Assembly (NCBI GenBank): GCA_004292855.1
Contig: RDXN01000029.1
Location: 231,312 to 295,311, forward strand
Direction of reading: 5' to 3'
DNA: 64,000 bases
Source of the DNA: Cytophagales bacterium
GTDB lineage: Bacteria; Bacteroidota; Bacteroidia; Cytophagales; Spirosomataceae
This document shows positions 1 through 10,127 of this stretch, piece by piece. The stretch's first letter is position 1; the number at the start of each line of letters is the position of its first letter. The notes under the pieces were generated by a model. The model saw only the letters and a program-made list of their open reading frames with translations, made no database searches and had not been told where the DNA came from. Made by a program: the position numbers and the translations under genes.

Positions 1-924
1 TAATAACCGCGCATAAGCTCCTCGTTGTGGGGCATTGAGCGAATTAAACTCGCCTGCTTTTGCCGGGAGGCTACTGGGCAATTGTTGATCAGGACTCCAT
101 AATCCCAGCGCGCTCAAACCACCCCGCTCGTGCGTTTGAACCGACTGAAACGTGGTATTAGCCCGGTAGCCCAACGTCAGGCCGGCATCCACAAAATTCT
201 GGTCGGGCCGACGCTTGGTGTAGATTTTCACCACGCCACCGGCAAAATCGCCGGGCAGCTCTGCCGAACCCGATTTGTACACAATCATCCGGTCGATGAT
301 GTTGCTGGGCACCAGATCGAACGAGAATGAACGCGTATCAACCTCGGTTGATGGCGTGATCACATCGTTGATTAACACCGAGTTATACCGGGCCGCCAAG
401 CCCCGAATGAGTACAAATCGATTGTCGATGATGCTCACGCCCGGCACCCGCCGAATGGCTGCTGCTGCGTCGCGATCCTGTGATTTCTGAATCTGCATGG
501 CCGAAATTCCGACCGCGATAGGCTTCAATTGCTTCACTTCGGTGATCACGGCTACTTCGGTGTTGGTAGCTCGATTAGCACGAACCACTACTTCCTGTAA
601 GCTTTTGCCTTCCTCTTGAAGTTCAGTGTCAATAACTGTGGTATTTCCTGATTCAACCCGAACGTTAGGAATTTCGCTGGTTAGGTAGGAAACGTAGGAG
701 ACGATAAGCTTGTGCGTTCCAACGGGGGCGTTGGTAATGTTAAAATTGCCTTCGATGTCGGTGGCAGCACCTAACGTGGTTCCGTCGATGCGGACCGTTG
801 CGCCAATGAGGGCTTCTTTAGTTTTAGCGTCCTTGATTGCCCCGCGAATCGTGCCCGTTTGGGCAAACGTTGCGGCAATGGTCAGGAGAGAAGCAATGAA
901 AATTAGTAGTGTTGAACGTGTCAT
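1..924 (-). CDS. TonB-dependent receptor, N-terminal 308 residues (runs off the window)
   Basis: Outer-membrane receptor that would import a ligand using TonB energy; the substrate cannot be told from this part. Translating from the ATG at 922-924 gives a signal peptide (about residues 1-21, ending ATFAQ), then a carboxypeptidase-like regulatory domain (about 22-95, with GTIRGAIKDAKTKEALIGAT) and then a plug domain with VVVRANRATNTEVAV, RRVPGVSIID, RFVLIRGL and ELPGDFAGGVVKIYTKRRP. This order is that of SusC/FecA-like receptors of Bacteroidota. The barrel lies beyond position 1. The frame stays open to base 1. It has its own promoter-like sequence just upstream and is not linked to the next gene (213-bp gap). 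Family call is firm; ligand unknown. Confidence 0.9.
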   Translation of the reverse strand, partial: MTRSTLLIFIASLLTIAATFAQTGTIRGAIKDAKTKEALIGATVRIDGTTLGAATDIEGNFNITNAPVGTHKLIVSYVSYLTSEIPNVRVESGNTTVIDTELQEEGKSLQEVVVRANRATNTEVAVITEVKQLKPIAVGISAMQIQKSQDRDAAAAIRRVPGVSIIDNRFVLIRGLAARYNSVLINDVITPSTEVDTRSFSFDLVPSNIIDRMIVYKSGSAELPGDFAGGVVKIYTKRRPDQNFVDAGLTLGYRANTTFQSVQTHERGGLSALGLWSPDQQLPSSLPAKAGEFNSLNAPQRGAYARLL

Positions 925-949
925 ATTGGTTTTGTCGAATTTGACAGGG

Positions 950-977
950 CAAAACTACTGCGCCAATGTTAAGCCAA
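950..977 (-). promoter_or_regulatory. Bacteroidota-type promoter for the TonB receptor gene
   Basis: On the minus strand TAGTTTTG (957-950) matches the -7 consensus TAnnTTTG exactly, and TTG (977-975) lies 17 bases further upstream, close to the usual -33 spacing. The start codon at 924 is about 25 bases downstream, leaving a short leader. Match seen by eye; activity is inferred. Confidence 0.5.
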
Positions 978-1137
978 TATGAAGTCAGGGTTACCTAAGC
1001 ATTATGTTTATTGTTAATAAACAGGTAGATGTTATGTATTTATGTGCCAGAAAATAAAAATGTGAGGGTTTTTTAGAAGATCACTGGCTTGCTGGGGAGT
1101 AATTGCCATTTCCCAATAAAATACAATTAACAGTCCG

Positions 1138-2658
1138 TTAATCAAGAACAGTGAATCGATCAGTAACTGTGGGCTTATCGGGCGAACAAATCAACCCATT
1201 TATCAAAATATATCGAATTTGTTCGCCTTGTCGGAGTACAAACGTTGGGATCTGCCCCAACTCCAATGGTTGAGCGGGCAGATCGCCTTCGACCAGCACA
1301 TGCACCGGAACATCACCAAGTTGCGCGTACGCTTTGTCTTTATCTATTTTCTTCACCCGAAACAATACCGTCCCCTGTTTCCGAAGTTCAGCAAGGTTTA
1401 GTTTGGCGAGTTTGTCCACCGATTTCAGGGTTTCTGGGTAGATATTGGCGGGGACAAGCTCAAGGCCCGTTGCGTCGATTTCCTGCAAGCCGTGGAACGT
1501 CGAGAGGTCGCCGAGGTCTTCGATTTTGCTTTCATATCGGAAATCGCGGGCGTTGTTGGTGTTCTCTTCGTGGTGATTAATGCCCACGTCCATCACTGTC
1601 CGAACACCATTGCGTATTACACCTACATTGCGAATCAGGACGTCGAACAGGGCGCGACCATTTTCAGGAATCGCCGTGTACTCGGCTACGTCCTCGTTCT
1701 GATAACTCCGATTTGAGATACTATTGAGGGCCGACAGAATCGCCACGAAGTTGAGTCGCCGGATCGCCATCTTCTCGGCATCGCCCTTGTACCCACCCGA
1801 CTCGATCAGGATGAGCGTAGTACCCCACTTCTGAATGTTATCGCCGAAGGCGCGGGCTTCAAACTCATCGTCGTAGCGGGCAATCTGGCCCGGAATTAGC
1901 GGTTGCAACACCCGGTTGAGGCCCGCGATGAGCTGCATGGACCGCTGCCGGACCTCGTTCACGTTGCGATCTTCGTCGTAGGCCGTGGCCAGAAACGATA
2001 GCACAGCCTGTTTGCCCGTTTTGCCCACGCCGTAGCGCGGGTTTTGGTCGTGGAGGTTGAAACCCACAAGTGGTTGCAGCGTTTGTTGCAGGGTTTTCAG
2101 GATCACCGACTCCGGCGACTGCAATCGGAGGGCGTCGCGGTTCATGTCGATGTCGAGGGCGGTTCGGCGTTGCCATCGTTCGGCTCCGTCGGGGTTGAGC
2201 ATCGGTACGGCATGGATCGTCAGGCCGGTCAGGATATTGGCCCGGAGTTCGTCCCACTCGTCATCCGATGCCTGCAAAAAATTGAACACGTCGAACAGGG
2301 CCATTGTCGCGGTTGCCTCGTCGCCGTGCATCTGCGACCACAGCAGCACGGGTGTTGGCCCCTCCCCTGCCTGCACTTTCTGGATCACGCGCTTCTCCGT
2401 CGACTTGCCCACCGAATCCACCTTTACCTTGCCCCGCTGCCGAATAGCGGCTAATAAGGGTTGAATATCAGCGTGTTTAAACCGACGGTAGGTCAATGTT
2501 TTTTCCTGAAACTGCGGGTGGGCATCGTGGAGTTGACGGGCCAATGCCACATCCTGTGCCGAAACGGGGGTGAGAGACATGAATGTAATAAAAAAGCCAA
2601 GGACTAGTTGGAGGGCAAAATTAGGCTGCCGAAGCCACAAAGAAGATATGCCGCACAT
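1138..2658 (-). CDS. M14-family zinc carboxypeptidase, exported
   Basis: Metallo-carboxypeptidase that would remove C-terminal residues from peptides, possibly cell-wall peptides, outside the cytoplasm. The 506-residue product begins with a signal peptide (hydrophobic about 15-33, SLTPVSAQD near the cut). The zinc and catalytic pattern of M14 is complete: QMHGDE (H111 and E114), NPDGAERWQRR (about 155-165), NLHDQNPRYG (H203) and LILIESGGY (E286, general base). The last about 190 residues form a further domain without clear assignment. It is the third gene of a minus-strand series: phosphatase, 12-bp gap, FemAB-like gene, 21-bp gap, this gene. Co-transcription is likely. Substrate unknown. Confidence 0.87.
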   Translation of the reverse strand: MCGISSLWLRQPNFALQLVLGFFITFMSLTPVSAQDVALARQLHDAHPQFQEKTLTYRRFKHADIQPLLAAIRQRGKVKVDSVGKSTEKRVIQKVQAGEGPTPVLLWSQMHGDEATATMALFDVFNFLQASDDEWDELRANILTGLTIHAVPMLNPDGAERWQRRTALDIDMNRDALRLQSPESVILKTLQQTLQPLVGFNLHDQNPRYGVGKTGKQAVLSFLATAYDEDRNVNEVRQRSMQLIAGLNRVLQPLIPGQIARYDDEFEARAFGDNIQKWGTTLILIESGGYKGDAEKMAIRRLNFVAILSALNSISNRSYQNEDVAEYTAIPENGRALFDVLIRNVGVIRNGVRTVMDVGINHHEENTNNARDFRYESKIEDLGDLSTFHGLQEIDATGLELVPANIYPETLKSVDKLAKLNLAELRKQGTVLFRVKKIDKDKAYAQLGDVPVHVLVEGDLPAQPLELGQIPTFVLRQGEQIRYILINGLICSPDKPTVTDRFTVLD

Positions 2659-2679
2659 AGTAAGCTTGTTTTTGCAATA

Positions 2680-3633
2680 CTACATCAACTTCAATTCAAA
2701 CGTCAACTTCGGCGACTCAACCGCCCCCATATTCTGTTTGAACTGGGCTAAACTGGGCTTATGCTCCCGATTAGAATCAAGCGAAGTACCGAGGTCGAGC
2801 AGGTCGACGCCCGTGTGTTGGCTGTACTGATAGAGATGGTCGATGAGCAGCACCATTGGGCTAAGGGTACGGTAATCGGGGTGGCTCACGGGCAAAAACG
2901 TGTACAGAATATCGTACCGCACGCGTACACACACGCACAGGGCCGCAATACTATCACCATCGCGCACCACAAACACCGGAAACTCATGGGAAAACTGCCG
3001 CAATAAACGGCTCAAATACTCTGACTGAATCGTAAGTGGATACCCTTGTTGCGCCCGCCCTTTCTGAATGTGTTTTACAACAGTCTCAACGCAGGGGTTA
3101 TCCCAACGCGAAGCTACCAAACCCGCCCGTTGCGCCTTTCGCAGGCGTTGCCGTTCGGATGGGTGCATGCGGGTGGTCAGGGGCGCGTCGCTCACGGGTA
3201 CGTACTGCGTAGGGGTGTTAGCAACGAGGTTGAATCCGCTCTCTGTCAGGGCGTAAATCAGGCGATTCGTTTGCGTGGGGGCATAACAGTTGGGGTAGTT
3301 GACCAACCGGATTCGTTGGCAACCCGCCTGCCGGACTTCTTCGACAAGCGCATCGACAAAGCAAATCAATTCATCGGGCGAGACATCTTCCCCAAACTCA
3401 ATCGACCCAAATGGCGCAGCCGCCGGGCTATACCCAACCCCATCCCGAACCACAAACGCACAACGAGCCATTGCCTGACCCGTTAGCGGATGTTGCAACG
3501 ATAGGCGCATGAGTGGTGAGTCGGTTTGACTGTCGAGATGATCGGGGTCGTTGAACAGAAACCCGTTCGGGAAGTGGGGTTGGTTTTTGCCAACCACAAT
3601 GGTTCCCAAACGGGCTTCTACGGCTAGACTCAT
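2680..3633 (-). CDS. FemAB/GNAT-fold acyltransferase-like protein
   Basis: A 317-residue cytoplasmic protein with the look of the FemAB/BioF2-type GNAT fold found in lipid II aminoacyltransferases and in polysaccharide-locus proteins. Visible marks are the basic helix HPSERQRLRKAQRAGL (about 157-172), the stretch PVFVVRDGDSIAALCVCVR, and the closing LLDLGTSLDSNREHKPSLAQ followed by a beta strand FELKL. The Asn/Ser-rich turn near the end is typical of FemAB-like members. It lies between the exopolyphosphatase-like gene (12 bp upstream) and the M14 carboxypeptidase (21 bp downstream). An envelope role is suggested by the neighbour but not proven. The acceptor is unknown. Confidence 0.6.
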   Translation of the reverse strand: MSLAVEARLGTIVVGKNQPHFPNGFLFNDPDHLDSQTDSPLMRLSLQHPLTGQAMARCAFVVRDGVGYSPAAAPFGSIEFGEDVSPDELICFVDALVEEVRQAGCQRIRLVNYPNCYAPTQTNRLIYALTESGFNLVANTPTQYVPVSDAPLTTRMHPSERQRLRKAQRAGLVASRWDNPCVETVVKHIQKGRAQQGYPLTIQSEYLSRLLRQFSHEFPVFVVRDGDSIAALCVCVRVRYDILYTFLPVSHPDYRTLSPMVLLIDHLYQYSQHTGVDLLDLGTSLDSNREHKPSLAQFKQNMGAVESPKLTFELKLM

Positions 3634-3645
3634 CTGGCTGGCTTC

Positions 3646-4530
3646 TTACTTCTTCCCTGCCTTCATCAATTGCTCATACACCAACTGCAAAATACCGTCT
3701 TTCAAGCCTAGATCGGGCACTGAGATTTGAGTAGCACCGGCCCATTTCATCACCGAAATATAAATTTCGGCGGCAGGCACGATCACGTCGGCACGGTCGG
3801 CGTTCAGGCGAAGCTTGTTTTGGCGGTCTTCGAGACTGAAACTGGCGATGTAGTTTTTCATCCGCTCAATTTCGGAGAGCGTGGTTGTGGTTTCAGAGGT
3901 TTTGGAAACCAGATTAAAGATTTTGCTGATGTTGCCGCCCGTTCCCACCGCCGTGACGGGCTTGCTCCGGTCGACGTTGTCGGCTATCCAATCCTGCATT
4001 TTCTGCCAGGCCCCTTTGGTTTCTTTGCCTTCGAGCAGCCGCACCGACCCTAACTTAAATGAACGGGAATTAAGCTTCTTTTTATTTACGTAGACGTTCA
4101 GTTCGGTGCTGCCCCCGCCCACATCAATGTGCAACGTTTGGCGGTCGTCGAGAGCCTGAACCACCACATTATTAATGAGTTCGGCCTCTTTTTGTCCGTC
4201 GATCACGTGGATCAAAATACCTGTATTTTGCCGGATGCGCTCCACCACCTCGTTCCCGTTGCTCGACTCGCGCATGGCCGAGGTGGCGCAGGCCATGTAG
4301 TGCTCTACCTCGTGCAATTCCATCAGGAGCCGATATACTTGCATGAGTTTGGCCGTACGTTCTTCGCTTTCGGGGGTCAACTCACCGTACGAAAATACGT
4401 CATGCCCCAGCCGAAGTGGAAACCGGACGTATTCGACCTTTTTGAAACTTACTTCGCCGTCATTATGTAAAACGGTTGAAATCTGGAGCCGGGCCGCGTT
4501 GGAGCCGATGTCGATAGCAGCGATTTTCAT
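3646..4530 (-). CDS. Ppx/GppA-family phosphatase (exopolyphosphatase-like)
   Basis: Hydrolyses polyphosphate or pppGpp in the cytoplasm in characterised members. The 294-residue product contains only the two-domain ASKHA-fold core and lacks the C-terminal HD-like region of E. coli Ppx (about 510 residues). Seen motifs: phosphate-binding AAIDIGSNAARLQI (4-17), ATSAMRES (82-89), the acidic DGQKEAELI (111-119, with the expected catalytic Glu), the second glycine loop IDVGGGSTEL (135-144), and AVGTGGNISKI. ATG at 4528-4530 fits the first strand of the fold. First gene of the run with the FemAB-like and M14 genes. Which substrate it prefers cannot be read from sequence. Confidence 0.88.
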   Translation of the reverse strand: MKIAAIDIGSNAARLQISTVLHNDGEVSFKKVEYVRFPLRLGHDVFSYGELTPESEERTAKLMQVYRLLMELHEVEHYMACATSAMRESSNGNEVVERIRQNTGILIHVIDGQKEAELINNVVVQALDDRQTLHIDVGGGSTELNVYVNKKKLNSRSFKLGSVRLLEGKETKGAWQKMQDWIADNVDRSKPVTAVGTGGNISKIFNLVSKTSETTTTLSEIERMKNYIASFSLEDRQNKLRLNADRADVIVPAAEIYISVMKWAGATQISVPDLGLKDGILQLVYEQLMKAGKK

Positions 4531-4568
4531 ACGGCGAAATTAGGGATGGGAACGCGGATTTGGTACTT

Positions 4569-4693
4569 TTTTTGTCATTCCGACCGGGCCGCCGGAGCGG
4601 GAACGAGGAATCTAGATCCCTTATAATCAAATTGTGTGCAATGACACTAGATTCCTCGTTCCCGCTCCGGCGGCCCGGTCGGAATGACAAAAA
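4569..4693. repeat. Long inverted repeat, locus A (GTCATTCCGAC family nested in a GGAACACGG element)
   Basis: Two perfect 47-bp arms (4569-4615 and 4647-4693) around a 31-bp loop. Each arm starts TTTTTGTCATTCCGACCGG and carries a GC-rich insert and then GAGGAATCTAG. The arm has its own inner stem, ATTCC/GGAAT. The flanks carry pieces of a second family: GGGAACGCGGATT near 4550 and its counterpart AATCCGTGTTCCTATCC ending near 4727. Relatives are at 29.96, 39.54, 50.25 and 54.78 kb. It sits in the divergent spacer between the phosphatase gene and metH. Confidence 0.93.
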
Positions 4694-4740
4694 TCCGTGC
4701 CATCCGCTAAATCCGTGTTCCTATCCATTTAGAAAAGAGT

Positions 4741-4810
4741 TATTTTTGCATTATTCTAAGTCGGGCCTCTGCCCGATCTGTACTGGGGTACTAAACAATT
4801 GCATTGTTTG
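4741..4810 (+). promoter_or_regulatory. metH -7 box and structured leader ending at a TTG start
   Basis: TATTTTTG at 4741-4748 matches TAnnTTTG. The short leader then has a hairpin TCGGGC-CTCT-GCCCGA (4761-4776) and a second inverted repeat AAACAAT-TGC-ATTGTTT (4793-4809) that overlaps both possible TTG start codons. No cobalamin or SAM riboswitch was recognised in so short a leader. Translational control is an inference. Confidence 0.4.
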
Positions 4811-7800
4811 AAAACGATTACTGACCTCCTGCACGAACGCATTTTGGTTCTCGATGGCGCAATGGGAACCATGATTCAACGCTACAACCTCACCGAAGAC
4901 GACTTCCGTGGGGACCGATTCGCCAACCACTCACATGATCTGAAGGGTAATAACGACCTGCTGTCCATTACCCGCCCTGACATTATCAAGGCTATTCACC
5001 GGCAATATTTCGATGCCGGTTCGGATATTGTCGAGACCAACACCTTCAGCGGAACGTCCATCGCTATGGCCGACTATCGCATGGAGCATCTGGTCTACGA
5101 ACTCAACTACGAGTCGGCGCGGATCGCCAGAGAAGTAGCCAATGAGGTCACCCGCGAGAACCCCGACAAGCCCCGTTTTGTGGCCGGTGCGATGGGGCCA
5201 ACCAACCGTACAGCCTCGCTCTCGCCCGACGTGAACAACCCCGGCTACCGGGCCGTCACGTTTGACGAACTCGTTGATGCCTACTACGAACAAGTGCGCG
5301 GCCTTGTCGATGGCGGTGCCGACCTGCTCCTGGTCGAAACCATTTTCGATACCCTCAACGCCAAGGCGGCTCTGTTCGCGATTGATAAATTCGGGGCAAA
5401 CATCCCCATCATGGTCTCCGGCACGATCACCGATGCGTCGGGGCGGACCTTGTCGGGGCAGACGACGGAAGCCTTTTTGTACTCGGTCTCGCACTTGCCG
5501 CTGCTGAGCGTAGGTCTGAACTGCGCCCTCGGTGCCGACCTCATGCGCCCCTACGTGCGGACGCTGGCGAAGGAGGCCCCCTTCTTCGTGTCGGCCTACC
5601 CGAATGCGGGCTTACCGAACGAGTTCGGCGAGTACGACGAGACACCCGCGCAAATGGCCGGGACCATCGAAAGTTTTATTCAGGAAGGGTACATTAATAT
5701 TGTGGGTGGCTGTTGCGGCTCCACCCCCGACCACATTCAGGCCATTGCCGAGGTGGCGGCCAAATACAAGCCCCGCCCCCTCCCCCAACGCGAGCCATAC
5801 CAGAAACTAAGTGGTCTGGAGCCGCTGAAAATCACGGAGCTGACCAATTTCGTAAACATCGGCGAGCGGACCAACGTGACGGGTTCCAAAGCATTTGCCC
5901 GGCTGATTAAATCAGGCGATTACGATGCGGCTTTGGCCGTTGCCCGCCAACAGGTGGAGAACGGGGCGCAGATTGTGGACGTGAACATGGACGAGGGAAT
6001 GTTGGACTCGGTTGAGGCCATGACCACGTTCCTGAACCTGATTGCGTCGGAGCCGGACATTGCCCGCGTGCCCATCATGATTGACTCCTCCAAGTGGGAA
6101 GTGATCGAAGCGGGCCTGAAATGCGTGCAGGGAAAGGCTATTGTGAACTCTATTTCGCTCAAAGAAGGTGAAGAAGCATTTATTGAAAAGGCCAACCTCG
6201 TGAAACGCTACGGGGCCGCTACGGTCGTGATGGCGTTCGATGAGCAGGGACAGGCCGACTCGTACGAACGGCGCATAGAAATCTGCGAACGCGCCTACCG
6301 GATTCTGGTTGACAAGATGGCCTTTGCTCCGCAGGACATCATTTTCGACCCGAACATCCTGACCGTTGCCACAGGCATCGAAGAACACAACAATTACGCC
6401 GTCGATTTTATCAACGCGACGCGTTGGATCAAGGAAAACCTGCCGCTGGCGAAGGTGAGCGGGGGTGTGTCGAATATTTCGTTCTCGTTCCGGGGCAACG
6501 AACCCGTGCGCGAGGCCATGCACTCGGCGTTTTTGTACCACGCTATCCGGGCCGGTCTCGACATGGGCATCGTGAACGCAGGTCAATTGGCCATTTACGA
6601 CGACATCCCAAAAGACCTGCTCGAACGCGTCGAAGACGTGCTCCTGAACCGGCGCGACGATGCCACCGAACGCATGGTAACGTTCGCCGAAACCGTCAAA
6701 TCGAAGGGTAAAGAGGTTGTTGTGGACGACGCCTGGCGCAACGGGACCGTAGCCGAACGCCTAAAACACGCCCTCATCAAAGGCATCACCGACTTCATCG
6801 ACATAGACGTGGAGGAAGCCCGCCAAAGCGTTGAACGCCCGTTGCACGTGATCGAGGGGCCGCTCATGGACGGCATGAACGTGGTGGGCGACTTGTTTGG
6901 TGAGGGCAAAATGTTCCTGCCACAGGTCGTAAAATCGGCGCGGGTGATGAAGAAGGCCGTGGCTTATCTGACGCCGTTTATCGAAGCCGAAAAAGGAGAT
7001 GGAGAGGTCTCGTCGGCGGGCAAGATTCTGCTGGCCACGGTGAAAGGCGACGTTCACGACATTGGCAAGAACATCGTAGGCGTGGTGTTGGGCTGTAATA
7101 ATTACGAGATCATCGACCTCGGTGTCATGGTTTCGACCGACAAAATTCTGGCCGAAGCCAAACGACTAAATGTCGATATTATTGGCCTCAGTGGCCTAAT
7201 TACGCCTTCGTTGGACGAAATGGTGGGCGTGGCCAAAGAGATGGAGCGGCAGGGTTTCACCCTTCCGTTGCTCATTGGGGGAGCCACAACCTCGCGCATC
7301 CACACTGCTGTAAAAATCGACCCGCACTATTCCGGGCCAGTGATTCACGTGCTCGATGCCAGCCGGAGCGTACCTGTAGCCGGGCGACTCGTGAGCGAAA
7401 CTGAAGGAACCAAAGAGGAGATTTTCCGGGAGATCAAAGCGGAGTATGTCCGTCTGCGCGAGGACCACGCCAAGCGGCAACGAGAGAAAAATCTGCTGGG
7501 CATCGAAAAAGCCCGCGCCAATGCCGTGCCCATCGACTGGAGCGCGTTTGAGCCAACCAAGCCGCAGTTCTTGGGTAATCAGTATTTCCACGATTACCCG
7601 CTGGCCGAGATTGCGAAGTTCATCGACTGGACGCCGTTCTTCCAGACCTGGCAGCTACACGGCAAGTACCCGGCCATTTTCGAGGATGCTATCGTGGGGG
7701 CCGAAGCCCGCAAACTCTACGACGACGCCCAACAACTGCTTGGAGAAATCATTGATAATAAGTTGCTTGGTGCCAAAGCGGTAGTCGGTTTCTATCCCGC

Positions 7801-8578
7801 CAACGCCACCGAAGACGACGTACTGCTCCATGATTTTGAGGCCGAGACCCGCCAAATTCCCTGCGAACGGCACGGCAGTCACGACCATATTGAGTACAAA
7901 ATCAGCCGACCCTCGGCGGGACAGTCGGCCTTGTCGGTAAGTGAAGCGGGCACGCTGGTGTACGACACGAAGGCGGTGTTGCATTTTCTGCGTCAACAAA
8001 ATCAAAAGGCGGCTGGCTTACCCAACCTCAGCCTTGCCGACTTTGTGGCCCCGCTCGATTCGGGCCGGGAAGATTACATTGGGGCGTTTGCCGTTACGGC
8101 GGGCATTGGCATCGAAACGTTGTTGGAGAAGTACGAACTTGACCACGACGATTACAACAGCATCATGGTCAAGGCCCTCGCCGACCGCCTTGCCGAGGCC
8201 TTCGCCGAACTGATGCACCACCGCGTCAGGACGGAGTTCTGGCCCTACGCCCCCAACGAAAACCTGACCAACGAGGAGCTAATTCGCGAGAAGTATCAGG
8301 GAATCCGGCCCGCGCCCGGCTACCCGGCCTGCCCCGACCACACCGAAAAAGCAACCCTGTTCGAGTTGCTCGATGCGGGTCAGATTGGCATTACGCTCAC
8401 GGAAAGTTTTGCCATGTACCCGGCCTCATCGGTCAGCGGATTCTATTTCGGTCACCCCGAATCGAAGTATTTCGCCGTGGGCAAGATTGGTAAAGATCAG
8501 GTGATTGACTACGCCCACCGCAAAGACATGCCCGTTGAGGACGTAGAGCGGTGGCTGGCCCCGGTGCTGGCGTATTGA
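4808..8578 (+). CDS. metH: Methionine synthase, cobalamin-dependent
   Basis: Transfers the methyl group of 5-methyl-tetrahydrofolate to homocysteine through methylcobalamin, the last step of methionine synthesis, in the cytoplasm. All four modules are present: homocysteine-binding barrel ([10 protein letters not shown] near the start, zinc cysteines in GLNCALG and [10 protein letters not shown]), pterin-binding barrel (about 340-640, [12 protein letters not shown] and DVNMDEGM), B12 cap and Rossmann domain with [11 protein letters not shown] (about 748), and the C-terminal reactivation domain with [14 protein letters not shown] (about 1170). The length of about 1256 is close to the E. coli enzyme. 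No in-frame ATG or GTG lies between the upstream stop (4757) and the conserved region, so the start is TTG at 4808 (giving [12 protein letters not shown]) or TTG at 4799. Monocistronic by appearance. Confidence 0.97.
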   Translation: MKTITDLLHERILVLDGAMGTMIQRYNLTEDDFRGDRFANHSHDLKGNNDLLSITRPDIIKAIHRQYFDAGSDIVETNTFSGTSIAMADYRMEHLVYELNYESARIAREVANEVTRENPDKPRFVAGAMGPTNRTASLSPDVNNPGYRAVTFDELVDAYYEQVRGLVDGGADLLLVETIFDTLNAKAALFAIDKFGANIPIMVSGTITDASGRTLSGQTTEAFLYSVSHLPLLSVGLNCALGADLMRPYVRTLAKEAPFFVSAYPNAGLPNEFGEYDETPAQMAGTIESFIQEGYINIVGGCCGSTPDHIQAIAEVAAKYKPRPLPQREPYQKLSGLEPLKITELTNFVNIGERTNVTGSKAFARLIKSGDYDAALAVARQQVENGAQIVDVNMDEGMLDSVEAMTTFLNLIASEPDIARVPIMIDSSKWEVIEAGLKCVQGKAIVNSISLKEGEEAFIEKANLVKRYGAATVVMAFDEQGQADSYERRIEICERAYRILVDKMAFAPQDIIFDPNILTVATGIEEHNNYAVDFINATRWIKENLPLAKVSGGVSNISFSFRGNEPVREAMHSAFLYHAIRAGLDMGIVNAGQLAIYDDIPKDLLERVEDVLLNRRDDATERMVTFAETVKSKGKEVVVDDAWRNGTVAERLKHALIKGITDFIDIDVEEARQSVERPLHVIEGPLMDGMNVVGDLFGEGKMFLPQVVKSARVMKKAVAYLTPFIEAEKGDGEVSSAGKILLATVKGDVHDIGKNIVGVVLGCNNYEIIDLGVMVSTDKILAEAKRLNVDIIGLSGLITPSLDEMVGVAKEMERQGFTLPLLIGGATTSRIHTAVKIDPHYSGPVIHVLDASRSVPVAGRLVSETEGTKEEIFREIKAEYVRLREDHAKRQREKNLLGIEKARANAVPIDWSAFEPTKPQFLGNQYFHDYPLAEIAKFIDWTPFFQTWQLHGKYPAIFEDAIVGAEARKLYDDAQQLLGEIIDNKLLGAKAVVGFYPANATEDDVLLHDFEAETRQIPCERHGSHDHIEYKISRPSAGQSALSVSEAGTLVYDTKAVLHFLRQQNQKAAGLPNLSLADFVAPLDSGREDYIGAFAVTAGIGIETLLEKYELDHDDYNSIMVKALADRLAEAFAELMHHRVRTEFWPYAPNENLTNEELIREKYQGIRPAPGYPACPDHTEKATLFELLDAGQIGITLTESFAMYPASSVSGFYFGHPESKYFAVGKIGKDQVIDYAHRKDMPVEDVERWLAPVLAY

Positions 8579-8647
8579 TTTGGTGGTGCTAATTAACCTA
8601 AAACAAACTCTACTTTTGCCCCACAGTTCAGACAGAATTAACAACGA

Positions 8648-9988
8648 ATGACGCCCCAGGCTATTCACTTTATTTCGATTGGTGGCAGTGCCATGCACAA
8701 CCTGGCCCTCGCACTCCACGGGCAGGGCCACACCATTACCGGCTCCGACGACGAGATTTACGAACCTTCGCGCACGCGGCTTGCCCAACATGGCCTCTTG
8801 CCTGCCGAAATGGGTTGGTTCCCGGAGCGCGTTCATGCGGGGCTGTCGTGCGTGATTTTGGGGATGCACGCCCGCAAAGACAACCCCGAACTGGCGCGGG
8901 CGAAGGCGTTGGGCCTTACCATTTATTCGTACCCCGAATACATTTACCAGCAAAGCCAGCACAAACAACGCGTAGTGATTGCCGGGAGTCATGGCAAAAC
9001 CACGATCACGTCGATGGTGATGCATGTGCTCAACTACCACAACCGTGTGTTCGATTACCTGGTTGGGGCACAGGTTGAAGGGTTCGAGACGATGGTGAAA
9101 CTGACGCCCAACGCCCCCGTGATCGTGATCGAGGGCGACGAATACGCATCCTCACCACTCGATCCGCAACCGAAGTTCATTCATTATCAGCCCCATATCG
9201 CGTTGATTAGCGGCATCGCCTGGGACCACGTCAACATTTACCCGACCTACGATCTCTACGTCGATCAGTTTGAGTTATTAGCCGACGCCATGCCCAAGGG
9301 CGGTATTTTGGTCTTCGACGAAACCGACGATATGCTCGACGTGGTGGGTCAGAAAGACCGCCCCGACGTGACAAAGATCCCGTATGTAGCTCACCCACAC
9401 CGGATTGAAGGTGGCCAAACAGTCTTGTTGCCGAAGTCGGGCGAGGCCGTGCCGGTGTTGGTATTCGGAGAGCACAACATGAAAAATATTGCGGGGGCAC
9501 TGGCTCTCTGCGACCGGCTGGGCATCACAGACGCTCAATTTTACGAGGCCATCGGCACCTTCAAAGGGGCGGCCAAACGGCTCGAAAAACGCTCTGAAAC
9601 GCCCGAACAAGTGGTTTTTCGTGATTTCGCCCACGCACCATCGAAAGTAAAAGCCACAACCGAGGCCGTTAAAGCTCAATACCTCGACCGTACGTTGCTG
9701 GCCGTGGTTGAACTGCACACGTTCAGCAGTTTGAACAAAAACTTTTTGGGGCAATACAAAAACGCCCTGAAAGCCGCCGATGTGGCCGCTGTGTATTTCA
9801 ACGCCCATACGCTCGCTATCAAACGTCTCGACCCCATCAGCCCCGACGAAGTGATGACGGCGTTTGCCCAACCCAACCTGCACGTATTCACCGAAACAAA
9901 CGACCTCCGGGCTTTCCTGGAACGTGAGCAGCCCAATGCTGGCGTAGTGCTGATGATGAGTTCAGGAACGTTTGGGGGGGTGGTGTAA
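8648..9988 (+). CDS. mpl: UDP-N-acetylmuramate: L-alanyl-gamma-D-glutamyl-meso-diaminopimelate ligase
   Basis: Murein-recycling ligase that joins the recovered tripeptide to UDP-MurNAc in the cytoplasm. The 446-residue sequence starts with a Mur N-domain glycine loop (HFISIGGSAMHNLA, 7-20), has the ATP-binding GSHGKTT at 113-119, the metal-binding VIEGDEYASSPLDPQ segment of the central domain, and the C-terminal Mur ligase domain (DFAHAPSKVKATTEAV, VVELHTFSSLNKNFL). Length and pattern match Mpl rather than MurC. The nearby anmK at 30 kb is also a murein-recycling gene, but not in the same unit. The ATG at 8648 follows a 69-bp gap after metH. Confidence 0.92.
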   Translation: MTPQAIHFISIGGSAMHNLALALHGQGHTITGSDDEIYEPSRTRLAQHGLLPAEMGWFPERVHAGLSCVILGMHARKDNPELARAKALGLTIYSYPEYIYQQSQHKQRVVIAGSHGKTTITSMVMHVLNYHNRVFDYLVGAQVEGFETMVKLTPNAPVIVIEGDEYASSPLDPQPKFIHYQPHIALISGIAWDHVNIYPTYDLYVDQFELLADAMPKGGILVFDETDDMLDVVGQKDRPDVTKIPYVAHPHRIEGGQTVLLPKSGEAVPVLVFGEHNMKNIAGALALCDRLGITDAQFYEAIGTFKGAAKRLEKRSETPEQVVFRDFAHAPSKVKATTEAVKAQYLDRTLLAVVELHTFSSLNKNFLGQYKNALKAADVAAVYFNAHTLAIKRLDPISPDEVMTAFAQPNLHVFTETNDLRAFLEREQPNAGVVLMMSSGTFGGVV

Positions 9989-10119
9989 TGCCGCTTAGTA
10001 AGCGGCACAGCCTCGAAGAGGCTTGAGGGCGTTAACGGTCAAACTGCTTCCTGTTTTTGAATAAGCTTGAATACTTTACAACCAATTAGCCTCACGGCTA
10101 TGCCGGATGGTATCCGGCA
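9989..10119. repeat. Paired small hairpins between mpl and the LOG gene
   Basis: Four small hairpins in two similar pairs: TGCCGCTT-AGT-AAGCGGCA (9989-10007) with AGCCTC-GAA-GAGGCT (10009-10023), then AGCC-TCAC-GGCT (10088-10099) with TGCCGGAT-GGT-ATCCGGCA (10101-10119). The second pair is in reverse order to the first, so the whole is also a degenerate large inverted repeat. It starts directly after the mpl stop codon and ends nine bases before the next start. Confidence 0.8.
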
Positions 10120-10127
10120 CTACAGAT

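Noticed and set aside
4463..4690. Short minus-strand frame over the phosphatase start and repeat A
   Set aside because: Half of it is the palindrome, the other half lies in the wrong frame of the phosphatase gene.
4700..4800. Cobalamin or SAM riboswitch in front of metH
   Set aside because: Only about 50 bases of leader are available after the -7 box and no B12-box or SAM-aptamer core was recognised.
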